Positions 6,246 through 12,905 of a stretch of 18,401 nt of DNA are shown here, piece after piece. Position 1 is the first letter of the stretch; each line of letters starts with the position of its first letter. The translations under genes were made by a program, and so were the position numbers. This DNA is from an uncultured Clostridia bacterium (lineage in GTDB: Bacteria; Bacillota; Clostridia; TANB77; CAG-508), in contig CAKPGS010000026.1 in assembly GCA_934155165.1 (NCBI GenBank), forward strand, positions 1 to 18,401. Reading direction: 5' to 3'. Below the pieces are notes generated by a model. The model was not told the origin of the DNA. It did no database searches and worked only from the letters and a program-made list of their open reading frames with translations.

Positions 6246-8591
6246 ATGTTATGTTCAAAATGTAAGAAAAATACAGCTATCATTTTTGTAAATGATACTA
6301 ATAATAAAGATAGCAAAGATTCTATTAAAGGTTTATGTTATGATTGTGCTAAATCTGAAGGCATAGATGCTTTAGAGGTTCTTGCAAAGCAAAACGATAT
6401 TTTAGGAAAAGATGTTGTAAATCTTCAAGATTTTTCAGGACAATTTGAAAATATATTTAAAGATTTATCCAAACACTTAAATATAGAGCCACTTGGTAAT
6501 TTAGACTTAGACACAATGGAAACAGAGGATATTGAAGATTCTATGGAAGGTGGATTCCCACTAGGTTCAATTTTTGCAGGTTTTGTTAAACCTAAAAACG
6601 ATGAAGCTGATTCTTCAGCTGAGCATATAAATAATCATTCAAAAAACAAACAAAAAAATAAAGAGAAAAAATCTAAAAATAAAAAACATAAATTTTTAGA
6701 TACTTATGGTACAAATTTAACAACTAAAGCTAAAAACAATGAATTAGATTTAGTTATTGGTAGAGATACAGAAATTCAAAGAATTACTCAAATTCTTAAT
6801 AGACGTTCTAAGAATAATCCATGTTTGATTGGTGAACCAGGTGTTGGTAAAACAGCTATTGCTCAAGGTTTAGCTATAAGAATAGCCTCCGGCAAAGTTC
6901 CACCAAAACTATTAGATAAAGAAGTTTATTTATTAGATATGACTGCAATGGTTGCAGGTACTCAATTTAGAGGTCAATTCGAAGCAAGAATGAAATCTTT
7001 AATTGATGAGTGTAAAAAATGTGGAAACATTATTCTAGTTATAGATGAAGTCCACAACATTATAGGTGCTGGTGACACAGAACACACTATGAATGCAGCA
7101 AATATTTTAAAACCATCTCTTTCTAATGGAGATATTCAATTAATTGGAACCACAACTTTAAAAGAATATAGAAAATATATTGAAAAAGACTCTGCCCTAG
7201 AACGTAGATTCCAACCAGTTTTGGTTGAAGAGCCAAATATTGATGATACAACAAAAATATTAGAGGGTATAAAAAAATATTATGAAACTTATCATAGTGT
7301 AAAAATTTCAAACGATGTATTAAAGCAAACTGTTATCTTATCAGAAAAATATATTCACGATAGATTTTTACCAGATAAAGCAATAGATATTTTAGATGAA
7401 GCTTGTTCAAGAATAAACTTAAACAATAAAGATTTATACAAATTAACAATTTTAGAAAATGAACTAAAATCTGTTGAAGAAGAAAAAGAAGAAACTTCTT
7501 CAAATGAAGAAGAAGATTTTGAAAAAGCTGCTATGCTTAAGTCTAAAGAATGTTCTTTAAGAGAAGATATAGATAAATTAAAAGCTAAAATGGAGCTTAA
7601 AGAATTAACAGTTCAAGATATTGCAGAAGTAATTGAAAACTGGACTAAAATTCCTGTTACGAAAATTACAGAAGCTGAAACAGAAAAACTTTTAAACTTA
7701 GAAAAAAATCTTCATAATAAAATAATTGGTCAAAATGATGCTGTAGAAGCTGTTTCTCGTGCTATTCGTAGAAATAGAGCAGGATTAAAAAGTACCAAAA
7801 GGCCACCATCATTTATATTTGTAGGACCTACAGGAGTTGGAAAAACTCAACTTGCCAAAACACTTGCATATGAAATGTTTGGAGATGAAGATTCTATTAT
7901 AAGAATAGATATGTCTGAATATATGGAAAGTCATTCAACTTCTAAATTAATAGGTTCACCTCCAGGATATGTAGGATATGATGATGCAGGTCAATTAACA
8001 GAAAAAGTAAAAAGACATCCATATTCTATAATTTTACTAGATGAAATTGAAAAAGCTCATAGCGATGTTTTCAATATTTTATTACAAGTATTAGATGATG
8101 GAAAACTTACAGATTCACAAGGAAATACAGTTAGCTTTGAAAACACAATTATTATTATGACATCAAACTCTGGTTCAAATATGAATACAAATGCATTAGG
8201 TTTTGGAAACACATCTACTATAAATAAAGAAAAAATAAAATCAAGTTTAAGTGAAACTTTCAGACCTGAATTTTTAAACAGAGTTGATGAAATAATAGTC
8301 TTTGATAGCTTAAATCAAGAACAATTATTACAAATTACAGATTTGATGCTTGATGATACACGAAAAGCTTTATCAGATAAAAATATTTCGTTAGATATTA
8401 ACAAAAAAGCAAAAGAATTTATTATATCTAAAGGTACAGACTTAAAATTTGGAGCAAGACCTCTACGTAGAGCAATTCAACGTTATGTTGAAGATGAAAT
8501 TTCAGATATGATATTAAAAAGTGAAGTTTTAAACGGTCAAACAATTAAGATTACCGTTTCAAACGATAACTTAAAATTTGAAGTAAAATAA
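6246..8591 (+). CDS. clpE: Clp ATPase with N-terminal zinc finger, ClpE type
   Basis: A 781-residue HSP100 unfoldase that feeds proteins to ClpP or remodels aggregates. Instead of the usual Clp N-domain repeats it starts with a small zinc-finger-like segment with cysteine pairs C3/C6 and C31/C34, the hallmark of ClpE. A linker follows, with a Lys/Asn-rich stretch (about 130-150). AAA+ domain 1 has Walker A GEPGVGKT (196-203) and Walker B VIDE (265-268). A UVR-like helix pair lies at about 421-450 (EDFEKAAMLKSKE). AAA+ domain 2 has Walker A GPTGVGKT (527-534) and LLDE (597-600). LGFG (651-654) is the loop that docks on ClpP. It is longer than Bacillus ClpE (about 700 residues), mainly through the linker. 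It is probably cotranscribed with pgsA, 20 bases downstream. Confidence 0.9.
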   Translation: MLCSKCKKNTAIIFVNDTNNKDSKDSIKGLCYDCAKSEGIDALEVLAKQNDILGKDVVNLQDFSGQFENIFKDLSKHLNIEPLGNLDLDTMETEDIEDSMEGGFPLGSIFAGFVKPKNDEADSSAEHINNHSKNKQKNKEKKSKNKKHKFLDTYGTNLTTKAKNNELDLVIGRDTEIQRITQILNRRSKNNPCLIGEPGVGKTAIAQGLAIRIASGKVPPKLLDKEVYLLDMTAMVAGTQFRGQFEARMKSLIDECKKCGNIILVIDEVHNIIGAGDTEHTMNAANILKPSLSNGDIQLIGTTTLKEYRKYIEKDSALERRFQPVLVEEPNIDDTTKILEGIKKYYETYHSVKISNDVLKQTVILSEKYIHDRFLPDKAIDILDEACSRINLNNKDLYKLTILENELKSVEEEKEETSSNEEEDFEKAAMLKSKECSLREDIDKLKAKMELKELTVQDIAEVIENWTKIPVTKITEAETEKLLNLEKNLHNKIIGQNDAVEAVSRAIRRNRAGLKSTKRPPSFIFVGPTGVGKTQLAKTLAYEMFGDEDSIIRIDMSEYMESHSTSKLIGSPPGYVGYDDAGQLTEKVKRHPYSIILLDEIEKAHSDVFNILLQVLDDGKLTDSQGNTVSFENTIIIMTSNSGSNMNTNALGFGNTSTINKEKIKSSLSETFRPEFLNRVDEIIVFDSLNQEQLLQITDLMLDDTRKALSDKNISLDINKKAKEFIISKGTDLKFGARPLRRAIQRYVEDEISDMILKSEVLNGQTIKITVSNDNLKFEVK

Positions 8592-8611
8592 TATTGAAAG
8601 GTAGTATTTAT

Positions 8612-9151
8612 ATGAAAAAAAATATTCCAAATATATTAACAATGTTAAGATTTGTTCTTATACCATTTATACTTTACTTTTTGAGTATAGACAACTATAT
8701 TTTAACCTTTGTGTTTTTAACACTTTCAGGAATAACCGATGTGTTAGATGGTTTTATTGCAAGAAAATTTAATTTTATAACAGACTTTGGAAAATTAATA
8801 GATCCATTGGCAGACAAAGCAACACAATTATTAACACTAGGCGCATTAGTATTAAAAAACATAATACCTTTGTGGATTTTAGGACTATTAGTTTTAAAAG
8901 AATTTATTATGATAGCAGGAGCTTCTTTCCTATATGGAAAAGAACTTGTAGTTTCAAGCAAATGGTATGGAAAACTAGCAACAGTTTTAATATATGTTGC
9001 GATTGTATGTTCTTTAGTAATAAAACAATTTAGCTTACCTTTCAAATTTGATACTTATATATATTATTTAGCTATAATTTCAACTATATTTTCTTTAATA
9101 ATGTATATAAAAGCTTTCTTTATGCAAGGATATTTGAAGAAAAATAAATAA
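8612..9151 (+). CDS. pgsA: CDP-diacylglycerol-glycerol-3-phosphate 3-phosphatidyltransferase
   Basis: A 179-residue membrane enzyme that makes phosphatidylglycerol phosphate from CDP-diacylglycerol and glycerol-3-phosphate, the committed step to phosphatidylglycerol and cardiolipin. The CDP-alcohol phosphotransferase signature is complete: DVLDGFIAR, eight residues, then GKLIDPLAD. The N-terminus MKKNIPNILTMLRFVLIP is the typical opening, and several further membrane helices follow. The start is the ATG at 8612, served by GAAAGG (8596-8601); an earlier in-frame TTG at 8594 lies upstream of that site and is rejected. It is the second gene after clpE and is followed by a strong terminator. Confidence 0.92.
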   Translation: MKKNIPNILTMLRFVLIPFILYFLSIDNYILTFVFLTLSGITDVLDGFIARKFNFITDFGKLIDPLADKATQLLTLGALVLKNIIPLWILGLLVLKEFIMIAGASFLYGKELVVSSKWYGKLATVLIYVAIVCSLVIKQFSLPFKFDTYIYYLAIISTIFSLIMYIKAFFMQGYLKKNK

Positions 9152-9194
9152 AAAAATAAATGGTGTAATTTTTAATTATACCATTTATTTTTTT
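9152..9194 (+). terminator. Terminator of clpE-pgsA
   Basis: A long stem, AAATAAATGGTGTAATT (9154-9170) with AATTATACCATTTATTT (9174-9190), with one G-U pair and a T-run through 9194. It begins right after the pgsA stop. Confidence 0.9.
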
Positions 9195-9212
9195 GTTTTT
9201 ATAAATATATAT

Positions 9213-9422
9213 TTTTCAAAAGGTCAGGGGCTTTGCCCCTGCCTTTTAATCCTACCCCATTTAAGAACCTTTGGTTCTTAAAAATCTCCAAAATGTTTGT
9301 CTATAAATTTATTTCTTTTTTCTTGCTCACCCCTCCCCAATGGCATTGTAACAGGCTTCGCCTTAACAATGCTCATTGGTCGCCCACAAACAGCTCGCAA
9401 GTTTAAATTGTATTTTAATTTT
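9213..9422. repeat. Hairpin-rich intergenic repeat, long copy
   Basis: Three perfect or near-perfect hairpins lie in a G+C-richer patch: CAGGGGC-TTT-GCCCCTG (9225-9241), TAAGAACC-TTT-GGTTCTTA (9262-9280) and a 43-base stem with arms CCAATG-GCATTGT and ACAATGC-CATTGG around AGGC-TTC-GCCT (9337-9379). Its last 71 bases (9352-9422) recur at 10460-10530 with 3 mismatches. No gene is visible. Probably a dispersed chromosomal repeat; function unknown. Confidence 0.75.
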
Positions 9423-9469
9423 AATTATTTTTAATTTTTTACTACTAATAAATATAAAAAAATAGCAAT

Positions 9470-9498
9470 TTGATTTTTTATGTAAATTTTGGTATAAT
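9470..9498 (+). promoter_or_regulatory. Strong promoter of the sigma4/alpha-CTD gene
   Basis: TTGATT (9470-9475), 17-base spacer, TATAAT (9493-9498) preceded by TGG, an extended -10. Transcription should start near 9505, leaving a leader of about 130 bases. A GAGCT-TAT-AGCTC dyad (9510-9522) sits just inside the transcript and may be an operator or a 5' stem-loop. Confidence 0.8.
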
Positions 9499-9547
9499 AT
9501 TGTTAAGGAGAGCTTATAGCTCAAGTATAAATGATGTAACAATTTAA

Positions 9548-9637
9548 ATGAAAGGAGAATTAACTTATCATAATATATTAGCAACATGTAAACACAGCAT
9601 TACAAAATTTTTAAACATTAGGAGGGTTTTATTATGA
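9548..9637 (+). CDS. Possible 29-codon leader ORF overlapping the next start
   Basis: An ATG at 9548 opens a 29-codon frame whose TGA (9635-9637) overlaps the ATG of the next gene (ATGA), the arrangement used for translational coupling. The ribosome site for the downstream gene lies inside it. There is no good ribosome site for this ATG itself; instead an AAAGGAG lies just inside the frame (9551-9557) with no proper start codon after it. A frame this short can arise by chance. Confidence 0.2.
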   Translation: MKGELTYHNILATCKHSITKFLNIRRVLL

Positions 9638-10377
9638 ATAAAATAATTAATTCAGATGTATTAGCAAATTTAGCACTCAGCAAAGATGAAGAACTTGAGA
9701 TAGATCGCTTATCACTTTATACAGAACAGATCTTAACAGAATCTGAATGCAGCATTGCAGTTGGCTTAGGTACATTAATGTGTAAAATATTTGCCTGTAA
9801 CTCCATCGAAGAACTTCTTTATACATGGGATTTATGGCCATCATGTGATTTTCATGAGTTAAAATTCGCAACTGATAAGTTTTTATCTTCATTCTCAGAA
9901 ATTGAGCAACATATTATAAAAGCTCGTTTTGGATTAGAAGATGGCCATTCCAGTACCCAGAAGGATGTTGCAGAAAACTTGGGAATATCTGTTAATTCTG
10001 TAAGATATAAAGAAAAACAAGTTATAACTTATTTAAAAGAACCTTATTGTGCAAGAATTCTTAAGGAAATTATCTTTGGAAAATCTTTAATAAATATTAT
10101 ACAGGCTCTATTTAATGAAAAAGAAATATTAGAAAAAAAGAATCAAGAATTGGAGGAAAAAAACATTAGACTTACATCTCATAATCCAAATCTTGAGGAT
10201 ATAAATTTTTCAGTTAGAACCTATAATTGTCTGCAAAGAGCTGGTATAAACAATCTAAATGATTTAAAGAACTATACCATTGATAAACTTCTTAAAGTAA
10301 GAAATCTAGGCAGAAAAGGTTGTGAAGAAGTTCTTGAAAAACTTGCAGAGTACGGAATTACCTTAGATGAAGAATAG
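9634..10377 (+). CDS. Sigma-70 region 4 / RNA polymerase alpha-CTD fusion protein
   Basis: A 247-residue protein of no characterised family known to me. Residues 1-80 are unassigned, with a Trp-containing stretch at 62-70. Residues about 87-138 match sigma-70 region 4, which reads the -35 box: ARFGLEDGHSSTQKDVAENL, then GISVNSVRYKEKQVITYLKEP. A charged helix (about 160-182) is a likely coiled coil. Residues about 187-245 match the alpha C-terminal domain. The positions that contact UP-element DNA in E. coli alpha (R265, N268, C269, G296, K298, E302) appear as R195, N198, C199, G226, K228 and E232; S299 is Gly. There is no sigma region 2, so it cannot act as a complete sigma factor. An AGGAGG site lies 8 bases before the ATG. 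It has its own promoter and terminator and is bracketed by repeats. A transcription regulator acting at promoters is likely; the target is unknown. Confidence 0.8.
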   Translation: MNKIINSDVLANLALSKDEELEIDRLSLYTEQILTESECSIAVGLGTLMCKIFACNSIEELLYTWDLWPSCDFHELKFATDKFLSSFSEIEQHIIKARFGLEDGHSSTQKDVAENLGISVNSVRYKEKQVITYLKEPYCARILKEIIFGKSLINIIQALFNEKEILEKKNQELEEKNIRLTSHNPNLEDINFSVRTYNCLQRAGINNLNDLKNYTIDKLLKVRNLGRKGCEEVLEKLAEYGITLDEE

Positions 10378-10404
10378 TTAATTCTTCTTTTTCAAAGTTA
10401 CATC

Positions 10405-10444
10405 AACCCCTAAAAACACATTATTTGTGTTCTAGGGGTTTTAT
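10405..10444 (+). terminator. Terminator of the sigma4/alpha-CTD gene
   Basis: AACCCCTA with TAGGGGTT (10405-10440) enclosing an AACACA/TGTGTT inner stem, followed by TTTATTT. It is 27 bases after the stop codon. Confidence 0.88.
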
Positions 10445-10447
10445 TTA

Positions 10448-10530
10448 TTTTCAAAAGTTCAGGCTTTGCCTTAACAATGCTCATTGGTCGCCCACAAATA
10501 GCTCGCAAGTTTAAATTGTATTTAAATTTT
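10448..10530. repeat. Hairpin-rich intergenic repeat, short copy
   Basis: Bases 10460-10530 match 9352-9422 at 68 of 71 positions in the same orientation. Its left end (TTTTCAAAAG, 10448-10457) matches the start of the long copy (9213-9222). The copy looks like an internally deleted version in which the first hairpin's left side is joined to the third hairpin's right side. It lies 2 bases beyond the end of the Rpn gene. Confidence 0.8.
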
Positions 10531-10532
10531 TA

Positions 10533-11360
10533 TTATAATTTCTCAATTTCTTCTTTTGTTAATCCTGTTATTTTTATAATTGTTTCTATTGGAATTTTTT
10601 CTTCTTTCATTTTTTTTGCTGTATCTTTTATTCCTTTTTTATAAGAACTATTTATTCTTGTGTTTTCTTCATATATTGCTTTTTCTCTCCACCATGCTAG
10701 TTGTTGCATTCTCTCATCTTCTGTTATTTTATCTAGCTTTTCTTTAGCTTCTTTTAATTCTTTATTCTCTTCCATTTTCTTCTTCACTCTCCTTGAATCA
10801 GGATTTATTAAGAAATATAACCAATCTAACAGTTTATCATTAGACTCTTGGTTATTTTCTTCTATTTTCTCTAACTCAATTATATGAATTTCTAACTTAT
10901 CTGTCAACATTTCCTTTTTATTTTCTTTTTCAAAAATCTTCCATTCTGTGTGATATTTTAACTTTTCAAACTTCTCTATTTTTTTATTTGTTATTAATAT
11001 TGCTATTGTTTTTTCTAATTTTTCATAGTCTTCTCCCTTTTTTATTCCTTTTGAAAATAATCTTGCCCAATAATACAATATTCTTTCTGGTAATTTTTCG
11101 TTGCTTATCATCTGCATTTCAATATCTACATTTTGTTTATTATTTATCTTTGCCACTATATCTAATACACCCATTTTATCCTCTATTGTTTCTCTTCTCA
11201 ATATCGGATTTACATTCAATTCTATTTTGTCTATTTTTTCTTTTAATATCTCTTGCAGAAATGCTTTGGTTATTCTTTCGTTTCCTACTTCTCCAAATAA
11301 TGCTTGAAACACAACATCTAGCTTTGGAGATAATGTTTTTTTATTTTTTTCTTGTACCAT
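10533..11360 (-). CDS. Rpn-family PD-(D/E)XK nuclease (recombination-promoting nuclease / putative transposase)
   Basis: A 275-residue protein. SPKLDVVFQALFG (11-23) is the usual opening of the Rpn/PD-(D/E)XK transposase-like family. GVLDIVAKINNKQNVDIEMQ carries the catalytic pattern D67, E81, Q83. IPIETIIKITGLTKEEIEKL at the C-terminus is the small helical tail common in Firmicutes members, after a Lys/Glu-rich helical region (about 190-255). E. coli Rpn proteins are DNA nucleases that promote RecA-independent recombination and have been linked to phage defence. A strong AGGAGG lies before the ATG at 11360. An internal AAGGAG and ATG (M196) may yield a short C-terminal product. It is a single gene with its own promoter and a leader of about 150 bases. 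Copies of this family are often acquired horizontally. Confidence 0.85.
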   Translation of the reverse strand: MVQEKNKKTLSPKLDVVFQALFGEVGNERITKAFLQEILKEKIDKIELNVNPILRRETIEDKMGVLDIVAKINNKQNVDIEMQMISNEKLPERILYYWARLFSKGIKKGEDYEKLEKTIAILITNKKIEKFEKLKYHTEWKIFEKENKKEMLTDKLEIHIIELEKIEENNQESNDKLLDWLYFLINPDSRRVKKKMEENKELKEAKEKLDKITEDERMQQLAWWREKAIYEENTRINSSYKKGIKDTAKKMKEEKIPIETIIKITGLTKEEIEKL

Positions 11361-11513
11361 ATAAATTCCTCCTTATTTTTATAAATTTATGTTTTACCTC
11401 CTTCCTTTTAGATTTGTTTTCATTTGGATTTTTTAAGAATAAAAATCACCTTGAAATAAATTTGTTTGAAAAAAATAAACATATTGTAATTTTTTATTTT
11501 ACAACATGTCTAT

Positions 11514-11542
11514 TTTATATAATATTTGATTGAATTTTTCAA
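11514..11542 (-). promoter_or_regulatory. Promoter of the Rpn-family gene
   Basis: Minus strand TTGAAA (11537-11542), 17-base spacer, TATAAA (11514-11519). The leader to the ATG at 11360 is about 150 bases and contains a TTGTAA/TTACAA inverted repeat and a second AGGAGG-like sequence without a start codon. Confidence 0.65.
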
Positions 11543-11572
11543 GTATTTTATAAGAAATTGTAATATTTTTAA

Positions 11573-11600
11573 AAAAAACTCCACCATTGTGGAGTTTTTT
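11573..11600 (-). terminator. Terminator of the bofC-like gene
   Basis: AAAAAACTCCAC-CATT-GTGGAGTTTTTT, a perfect 12-bp stem ending 4 bases from the stop codon. It has A/T runs on both sides and so is bidirectional in form. Confidence 0.9.
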
Positions 11601-11603
11601 TAT

Positions 11604-12200
11604 TTATTCAAAGTCTTCTATAAAGCTATTTAAATTTTGTTTACCGTAAATTTCTATTCCTTTTTTTATGTTTTCTACATCGTTTTCTGTTAGATATTCT
11701 GTTGATATTGATGTTTCTTCGTATAATACTTCTTCTCCTTTTTCGTTTGTATTATATACAACTACTTTTCCGTTTTCATCTTTTACAGTATAATGCTCAC
11801 CACATTTTCCATTTACATTTTTATATAATACAACTTCATTTGGGCTAAAACTTTCTACCTTAAAGTCTTTATACATTTGCTCTATTTCTTCTTGAGTTTT
11901 ATTTACCATTTCGCTTGGAATTTCTACATCATCTTCTGTTGTATGTCCACATTCATTATACTCTTTTTTTATTATTAAAAAAGCATTAGGTGAAACTTTT
12001 TCTGTTGTGGAATTAACCTCAACCTCATCATCTTTATTTCCAATTTCTTTATTTTCTTCTTCATAAACACAATCATCTGTAATAGCATATTCTTGCGATT
12101 TTTCATTATTTTTTACTACCAAAAATGTTATAACCGCTGATACTATAAATAATACAATAAATGCTCCAATACCTAATAATATTTTATTTTTTGTTTTCAT
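11604..12200 (-). CDS. BofC C-terminal-domain protein
   Basis: A 198-residue protein with one N-terminal membrane segment (about residues 6-28 from the chosen start) and an acidic linker. Its C-terminal half resembles the BofC C-terminal domain: TQEEIEQMYKDFKVESFSPN, later EYLTENDVENIKKGI followed by KQNLNSFIEDFE. In Bacillus BofC is a forespore protein in the intermembrane space that restrains SpoIVB-triggered activation of sigma-K; the Clostridia relatives are little studied. Two cysteines (in YNECGHT and GKCGEH) could form a disulfide outside the cell. The start is the ATG at 12200, with AGAGG 8 bases upstream; an earlier TTG (12218) lies upstream of that site. Possible sporulation-type promoter sequences lie just upstream. 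Confidence 0.7.
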   Translation of the reverse strand: MKTKNKILLGIGAFIVLFIVSAVITFLVVKNNEKSQEYAITDDCVYEEENKEIGNKDDEVEVNSTTEKVSPNAFLIIKKEYNECGHTTEDDVEIPSEMVNKTQEEIEQMYKDFKVESFSPNEVVLYKNVNGKCGEHYTVKDENGKVVVYNTNEKGEEVLYEETSISTEYLTENDVENIKKGIEIYGKQNLNSFIEDFE

Positions 12201-12222
12201 AATACATTCCTCTCTCAACTTA

Positions 12223-12259
12223 TTTGTATGTATTATTTACAAAAAATGTTAAAATATGC
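12223..12259 (-). promoter_or_regulatory. Candidate sporulation promoter of the bofC-like gene
   Basis: On the minus strand TAACATT (12245-12251), 14 bases, CATACAAA (12223-12230) is close to the Bacillus sigma-E consensus (KMATATT-N14-CATACAHT). An overlapping GCATA-N17-AATAATA also resembles sigma-G. The sequence is AT-rich, so either match could be chance. Confidence 0.3.
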
Positions 12260-12262
12260 ATT

Positions 12263-12604
12263 TTAATTAGTTTTTAAATACATTTTTACTGCTTCTTTTA
12301 TTAACTCATTTATCGAAATATTTTTTTCTACAGATTTCATTTTTGCTTTATTATGAAGCTCTACTCCTAAACGTACATTTAAAGATCCCTTTGCTTGTTT
12401 TTCTGGTTCAGTATTAGTTTCTTTGCACACTTCAATATAATGGTCTATTGCATCTTTAAAATCTTTTTTTAATTCTTTAACAGTAGTTCCTTCAAAGGAA
12501 ATACTATCATTTTTTAATCCCTCTATTTCTCCCCAAAAGCACTCATCTTCATCACTATATTTTATTTCAGCCCAATATCCTTTATATTTCATAATATTTT
12601 TCAT
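12263..12604 (-). CDS. hicB: HicB-family antitoxin
   Basis: A 113-residue antitoxin. The N-terminal half has the HicB partial RNase H-like fold: KYKGYWAEIKYSDEDECFWG, then GLKNDSISFEG and ELKKDFKDAIDHYIE. The C-terminal half (SLNVRLGVELHNKAKMKSVE, then NISINELIKEAVKMYLK) is a ribbon-helix-helix DNA-binding domain, so it probably binds its own promoter as well as the toxin. A GGAGG site inside the end of hicA serves the ATG, and the hicA stop and hicB start abut (TAGATG), indicating coupled translation. The toxin-first order is the usual one for hicAB. Confidence 0.9.
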   Translation of the reverse strand: MKNIMKYKGYWAEIKYSDEDECFWGEIEGLKNDSISFEGTTVKELKKDFKDAIDHYIEVCKETNTEPEKQAKGSLNVRLGVELHNKAKMKSVEKNISINELIKEAVKMYLKTN

Positions 12605-12859
12605 CTAAATTTCCTCCAATTCCTTTAAACTCTTTAATAACTTATTTACTTGATACATTTTTAAAATATTCCCCGGATGCGGTTTATGTAATTCTATTTT
12701 TGCATTATTTATATTTACAAATGCAACTCTTGAGCCAGATGTTTTCCCCTTATTATTTTCGTAAAATCCTAAATTATTCAATAATCTATTAGCTTCATCA
12801 TATGTATAATCTTTTGGTTTTGATTTTAATCTTTCAATTTGTTTTTCTAATTTACTCAT
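12605..12859 (-). CDS. hicA: HicA-family toxin
   Basis: An 84-residue toxin of the HicA mRNA interferase family. After a charged N-terminal helix, YTYDEANRLLNNLGFYEN, GSRVAFVNI and IELHKPHPGNILKMYQVNKL follow the small dsRBD-like fold of HicA. The histidine that follows Gly-Ser in many HicA toxins is Arg here (GSR); the conserved HKPHPG segment supplies the remaining histidines, as in a subclass common in Firmicutes and Bacteroidetes. AAGGAG lies before the ATG. It lies 38 bases downstream of comEC on the same strand with no clear promoter of its own, so it may be read through from comEC. Confidence 0.88.
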   Translation of the reverse strand: MSKLEKQIERLKSKPKDYTYDEANRLLNNLGFYENNKGKTSGSRVAFVNINNAKIELHKPHPGNILKMYQVNKLLKSLKELEEI

Positions 12860-12887
12860 TTTATTTTACTCCTTTTTTTATATTTAT

Positions 12888-12905
12888 GCAACTATTTTTA
12901 GTTGC
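12888..12905. terminator. Small hairpin at the end of comEC
   Basis: GCAACTA-TTTT-TAGTTGC, a perfect 7-bp stem that overlaps the comEC stop codon. The U-run on the minus strand is poor, so termination of comEC before hicAB would be partial at best. Confidence 0.4.

Noticed and set aside
9225..9379. CRISPR-like or tandem repeat array
   Set aside because: The hairpins share TTT or TTC loops but differ in sequence and spacing. They are separate palindromes within a dispersed repeat, not a repeat-spacer array.
11361..11410. Second small gene upstream of rpn, because of an extra AGGAGG
   Set aside because: No ATG, GTG or TTG start at proper spacing follows this AGGAGG on the minus strand.
10988..11533. 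A 181-codon open frame on the plus strand
   Set aside because: It lies antisense to the well-supported Rpn gene and its leader, is a low-complexity Phe/Leu/Ile-rich translation, and has no ribosome site.
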